A stretch of DNA of 64,000 nt, from positions 186,001 to 250,000 of the forward strand of contig MSJH02000810.1 of the NCBI GenBank assembly GCA_001931875.2. The letters are read 5' to 3'. Shown here piece after piece: positions 60,692 to 64,000 of this stretch. Position 1 is the stretch's first letter; the number at the start of each line of letters is the position of its first letter. The notes beneath the pieces were generated by a model. It worked only from the letters and a program-made list of their open reading frames with translations, did no database searches and was not told where the DNA came from. The position numbers and the translations under genes were made by a program. The DNA comes from Byssochlamys sp. IMV 00236 (taxonomy: Eukaryota > Ascomycota > Eurotiomycetes > Eurotiales > Thermoascaceae).

Positions 60692-61656
60692 ATGACGCTC
60701 TATTACAGTCTCGTGAGTACTACTAAGTTNNNNNNNNNNNNNNNNNNNNTTTTGCTCTCTATGTCTCGTGCATTGCAGCTACGAAAGCTCTTATGGGCGC
60801 GGCTCAGCTGCTGGGGACGTTTGGCCCAAGAGCACCCAGCTCAATACCGATCGATCAGTACGGATGGAAGCTGATTAATGATTTTTTTTATTTATTCAGG
60901 TTTTCCTCCTTCTCGTCTTCGAGATGGCCGTCTTTATGGCCCTCATCGTCCCGCTTCCCTTCACCGTCAAGCGGAAGATCTTCACTTTCATATCGGAAAG
61001 TCCAGTGATAGCTAAGTTGCAGTATGGGCTGAAGGTATGCAGAGGCTAAAATCTGCCGGATTTTCCTTACGGCTAATATGCTAATGACAATCATGCAGAT
61101 TACCTTCATCTTCATCCTTATCCTCTTCATTGACAGTGTCAACCGCGTCTACCGTGTGCAGATTGAGCTGGCTGCCTTCGCTAAGGATGGTAGCAGCCTC
61201 GGGTTAGTGTTCAATGATACCTCTGATGCGAAGAAATTGGATCTGTGGTCATGGAAATAGGCTAACCATAATCTTAGCAGAGCTGCTGCCCTCGGTTCCG
61301 AACGCATGGAGGTTCAGGCCCGCAAGTTCTACTCCCAGCGCAACATGTACCTGTGCGGCTTTACTCTCTTCCTTTCTCTGATTCTCAACCGTACCTACAT
61401 CATGATCCTTGATGTTCTCCGTCTCGAGGACAAGGTCAAGCAGCTCGAAGGTGACGCCAAGGCCGGCGGCAAGGACTCTGCCCGTTTGGCTCAGGCTGGC
61501 GGCATTGGCGAGATCGGCCGTCTCAAGAAGGAGCTTGAGGCCAAGGACCGTGATATCGAGACTCTGAAGAAGCAGGCCGAGGGACTATCCCGCGAGTACC
61601 ACAACCTGGGCGATCAGGTCTCCCCTGCCGACAACACTCCCAAGAAGGACCGATAA
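60692..61656 (+). CDS. yet3: BAP31/Yet3-type endoplasmic reticulum membrane protein
   Basis: An ER protein of the BAP31 family, which helps sort and export membrane proteins. Exons 60692-60712, 60900-61034, 61099-61202 and 61281-61656 give 211 aa. The first exon has only seven codons (MTLYYSL) and the next continues VFLLLVFEMAVFMALIVPLP and FTVKRKIFTFIS, the family N-terminus. Three membrane helices are seen: the first in VFLLLV..., the second in ITFIFILILFIDSVNRVYRV and the third in MYLCGFTLFLSLILNRTYIM. A coiled coil follows (LEDKVKQLEGDAK, LKKELEAKDRDIETLKKQAE). The end KKDR is a KKXX-type ER-return signal. Intron 1 contains the assembly gap, which does not touch coding sequence in this model. 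Confidence 0.92.
60730..60749. other. Assembly gap (20 N)
   Basis: Twenty N in intron 1 of the Yet3-like gene. A round number suggests a placeholder of unknown true length. Confidence 0.99.
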
Positions 61657-62246
61657 ACGCGACAACGAAGGGCTAAGATGCTATTCTGCCCGCATACCAG
61701 AAGCATTGAGCCTTGGAGGTCGCCTCGCCATGCTTCGCTACAGCCGTGACTAGCCCAGATATCATCTTGGGGGCCGTCGCCCCTCCACGCGGCTCCGGGT
61801 GCTATTTGATCTCCCATCTCATTCCTTTGGAGAATACTAGTCTACGAAAAGCAGGCCGCTAGTATATCTGCTCCATGTCAAATGATCCGATTCAAACTTC
61901 CAGAGCGATAACTTTGTCATCTCTTAAAATGTATCTTAAGCATGCATGTATGTATCTAGCCAACGCCAGAGTCCACGTGGGCAGCACATCCTATTTCCGT
62001 TATGTGCACGCTGCACCAATTGACAGTTGTATCTTATTCGAAAAATACATAAATGCAGTGGATGCTCAGTGGACTAGAAATGTACAATCGGTCGCTTCGG
62101 TAAGGACAATCCTGTAAACCGCGGGATTATTCGACCATCATTCTTCTCGCTATGTTGTTATATATCTACAAGCATACATTGCACATTACTTCGTAAACGC
62201 GTCAACGTTAGTATACAATCAATCACGTATCGTCATGAGGACGAGG
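61657..62246. other. Convergent 3' region yet3 / mdm12
   Basis: A 590-bp gap between converging genes, AT-rich toward mdm12. It probably holds both 3' UTRs; no gene seen. Confidence 0.6.
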
Positions 62247-63569
62247 TCAGATCAAGAAAGTCCAAAAGCTCGGGAAGACGAATTCCTCCTCGAAGATACG
62301 GCGGACTTGTTCGAGTACGAACCGCTCGACCTTGCCTACATTCTTCAGGACTTGTTTCCCATCTTCCTTGCGGCCAATTTCGCTATCGACTCGAATCTCT
62401 TGTAGCAAGCCACCGACACGGCGTCCTGACGAAGCCCCGCCGCCACTCGAACGTGGTCGTCCGTCATTAGACTCCTTTTCTTGTTCCGCCCCGATTAGAG
62501 CATCCGCATCTTCCGGAGAGAGGAAACAGAAATGAGTTCTCTTCCGTATGTAGGCGACAACAGCAACCCCATCGAAAGTGACGCCGGTGATGTTCAGTTT
62601 GAGTGGTAAGCCGACAAAACTAGGCATTGGGTAATCCAGGAGGATCTCCGCTGTCAGGCACAGCTTTATGTCCCCTGCATATTTGACGCGGCAGATAACC
62701 TGAAAATCCTCCGGTCGGCGCTCCCGCATGCGTGGCGGCAGGGGATGAAGGTGGGTATCAGACGGGTCCAGGTGCTCTTCATCCTGGGGGTGAGGGCGGA
62801 GAGATGCAGGGTGGTGGTCACTGCCATTGGAGATTGCAGGATCGCCGCTAGTATTGTTGGAGGAACTGCCACCGCTGTGAGGTACAGAAGGTCGAGAAGG
62901 GACTGTGTTTGCAGTAGATGGGCGAGACGGTGAGCCAGTATCAACATCGCCTTCGGAGATTCTCTGTGCCTCGGTGGTTCCCTGTGGTCTATTCAGACGG
63001 GAGGCAGTTCGATCTCTCGAAGGATCTGACCAGGCATTGGCAAATGGAGAACCACCTGCTACTGCCGCAAGCGGAGTCTGTGTGCCAGAAAGACCACCAA
63101 GCATCAAATGGTAGCCCAAGTTTGACGTCCCTCCTGGTATGACGGGAGTGCCGGATCGCTGAAGAAATGGAGGGTTTAGGTGCTCCCCGAAAGGAGAGCG
63201 GACATGAGGATGCGGTTCGTTATCTGCACCAAGCCGATATTGCTGATTCGTCCTCGTCTCGTCTGCAAAGCTGCGTTCGTGAAGGTCTGGGGGGCCGCCA
63301 TGCCATTGTTCCGGGGAGAGCTCCTCCTCGTCTGATATCTCTCCGTCCTCGTCTTCCTCGTAGAAATCGCTAAACGGGTCACAAAAGTCCTTGATCTCAA
63401 GTTCTGGAGCTACAGTGCCAAAGTCAAAGGAGTGGACCTGGACTGAGCGGATGAATCGAGGAAGAGCCACTTGCTGGAACTTGTCATGGATGAAGGAGCG
63501 GATGCGCTCCGCAAGCGCCTCACCATCAGGACCAGAAGTGGCTCTCTCCCAGTTAACGTCAATGGACAT
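62247..63569 (-). CDS. mdm12: Mitochondrial distribution and morphology protein 12 (ERMES, SMP domain)
   Basis: A cytosolic linker of the ERMES complex that tethers ER to mitochondria and moves lipids through SMP domains together with Mmm1 and Mdm34. A single exon gives 440 aa. The N-terminus MSIDVNWERATSGPDGEALA and IRSFIHDKFQQVALPRFIRS, then VQVHSFDFGTVAPELEIKD, are strong Mdm12 signatures. As in other Eurotiales, a long acidic and Ser/Pro/Gly-rich insert (about 70-280) interrupts the SMP fold, which resumes at DFQVICRVKYAGDIKLCLTA, LLDYPMPSFVGLPLKLNITG and FLSPEDADALIG, and ends in a helical tail (LEQVRRIFEEEFVFPSFW). ATG 63569 is the family start; the codon before it is GTG. Confidence 0.96.
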   Translation of the reverse strand: MSIDVNWERATSGPDGEALAERIRSFIHDKFQQVALPRFIRSVQVHSFDFGTVAPELEIKDFCDPFSDFYEEDEDGEISDEEELSPEQWHGGPPDLHERSFADETRTNQQYRLGADNEPHPHVRSPFGEHLNPPFLQRSGTPVIPGGTSNLGYHLMLGGLSGTQTPLAAVAGGSPFANAWSDPSRDRTASRLNRPQGTTEAQRISEGDVDTGSPSRPSTANTVPSRPSVPHSGGSSSNNTSGDPAISNGSDHHPASLRPHPQDEEHLDPSDTHLHPLPPRMRERRPEDFQVICRVKYAGDIKLCLTAEILLDYPMPSFVGLPLKLNITGVTFDGVAVVAYIRKRTHFCFLSPEDADALIGAEQEKESNDGRPRSSGGGASSGRRVGGLLQEIRVDSEIGRKEDGKQVLKNVGKVERFVLEQVRRIFEEEFVFPSFWTFLI

Positions 63570-63784
63570 CACATGTGCATTGCAGCTTTCTATTTGCTGA
63601 CAGATTCAAGCACAACTCGCAAGGAAGCGAGTTATGGCGCCACTTGGAAATCCTGGCGGAGCAGAGAGCTTGGAGTGATTAACTACCTACTACTAGTTAA
63701 TTGCCTGGAAGACGCTCACCTGGTCCGAGCGCGTCACGTGTATCCCTGGCGTCGACATCCAAGACCATCCAGCGCCTCTTCAAA
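63570..63784. promoter_or_regulatory. Promoter region of mdm12 (and of the edge ORF if real)
   Basis: A 215-bp gap between mdm12 and the next possible start. No distinct motif seen. Confidence 0.4.
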
Positions 63785-64000
63785 ATGGATACCGCTGGCG
63801 TTTACCTATTGAGCCTCTTTCGAGGCTTTCCTCTGTATCTGACTCCTTTATATCATAGCATCTTTCATGCGTCTCACTTGCCAACCGGGATTCATCCCGT
63901 CTATTTCAATAATTGCTCCACCGGCGGAATAGATTCCATAGGTGTCCATCATCAGGCCAGAGGCTCTCCAATTTACCTATTCAATTCCGGTAATGGCTTC
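63785..64000 (+). CDS. Open frame running off the right edge (partial, unrecognised)
   Basis: From ATG 63785 (context CAAAATGG) 72 codons stay open to the last base. The start reads MDTAGVYLLSLFRGFPLYLT, hydrophobic and possibly a signal or membrane segment. No family is recognised, and an intron may begin within the visible part. A chance open frame of this length is unlikely but not excluded. Confidence 0.35.
   Translation, partial: MDTAGVYLLSLFRGFPLYLTPLYHSIFHASHLPTGIHPVYFNNCSTGGIDSIGVHHQARGSPIYLFNSGNGF

Overview
The window is nuclear DNA of a filamentous ascomycete. Genes carry many short introns (about 44-100 nt, GT..AG, CTRAY-like branch sites), and the gene content fits Eurotiales, probably Aspergillus or a close relative. 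This placement rests on family recognition only; no search was run. A run of 20 N at 60730-60749 shows it is a draft scaffold. I rebuilt spliced models by hand; each main model closes in frame across its exons.

Layout: (1) 1-22 kb holds mostly core genes: partial stt3 (oligosaccharyltransferase), csn8 (COP9 signalosome), atp21 (ATP synthase subunit e), cytoplasmic dynein intermediate chain, a Dal5-type MFS permease, a conserved fungal protein, the O-mannosyltransferase pmt4, a regulator-like protein without a zinc cluster, and a membrane-anchored arylsulfotransferase-family protein. (2) 22-36.6 kb is gene-poor, with microsatellites, short doubtful ORFs and gene remnants. It surrounds one intact divergent pair: a 14-TM DHA2-type efflux transporter (28853-31017) and a Zn2Cys6 regulator (31349-33397). 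Their 331-bp shared promoter carries a perfect 22-bp palindrome with CGG/CCG half-sites. (3) 36.6-41.1 kb has a pirin and a second, larger Zn2Cys6 regulator. (4) 41-47 kb is again sparse and contains a decayed Clr5-ankyrin gene. (5) 47-64 kb returns to core genes: a PWWP/LEDGF-like chromatin protein, an Sfp1-type zinc-finger regulator, dus3, a BAP31/Yet3-type ER protein, mdm12 (ERMES) and an open frame running off the right edge.

The most unusual signal joins regions 4 and 5. A 163-bp coding segment of the Sfp1-type gene (its first zinc-finger region) is present, ungapped and about 94% identical, in the same reading frame inside the Clr5-ankyrin pseudogene about 7 kb away. This looks like recent local exon shuffling. 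The second strong signal is the isolated transporter/regulator pair with its palindromic operator-like site. I found no rRNA, tRNA or CRISPR array, no intact transposon, and no biosynthetic gene cluster.
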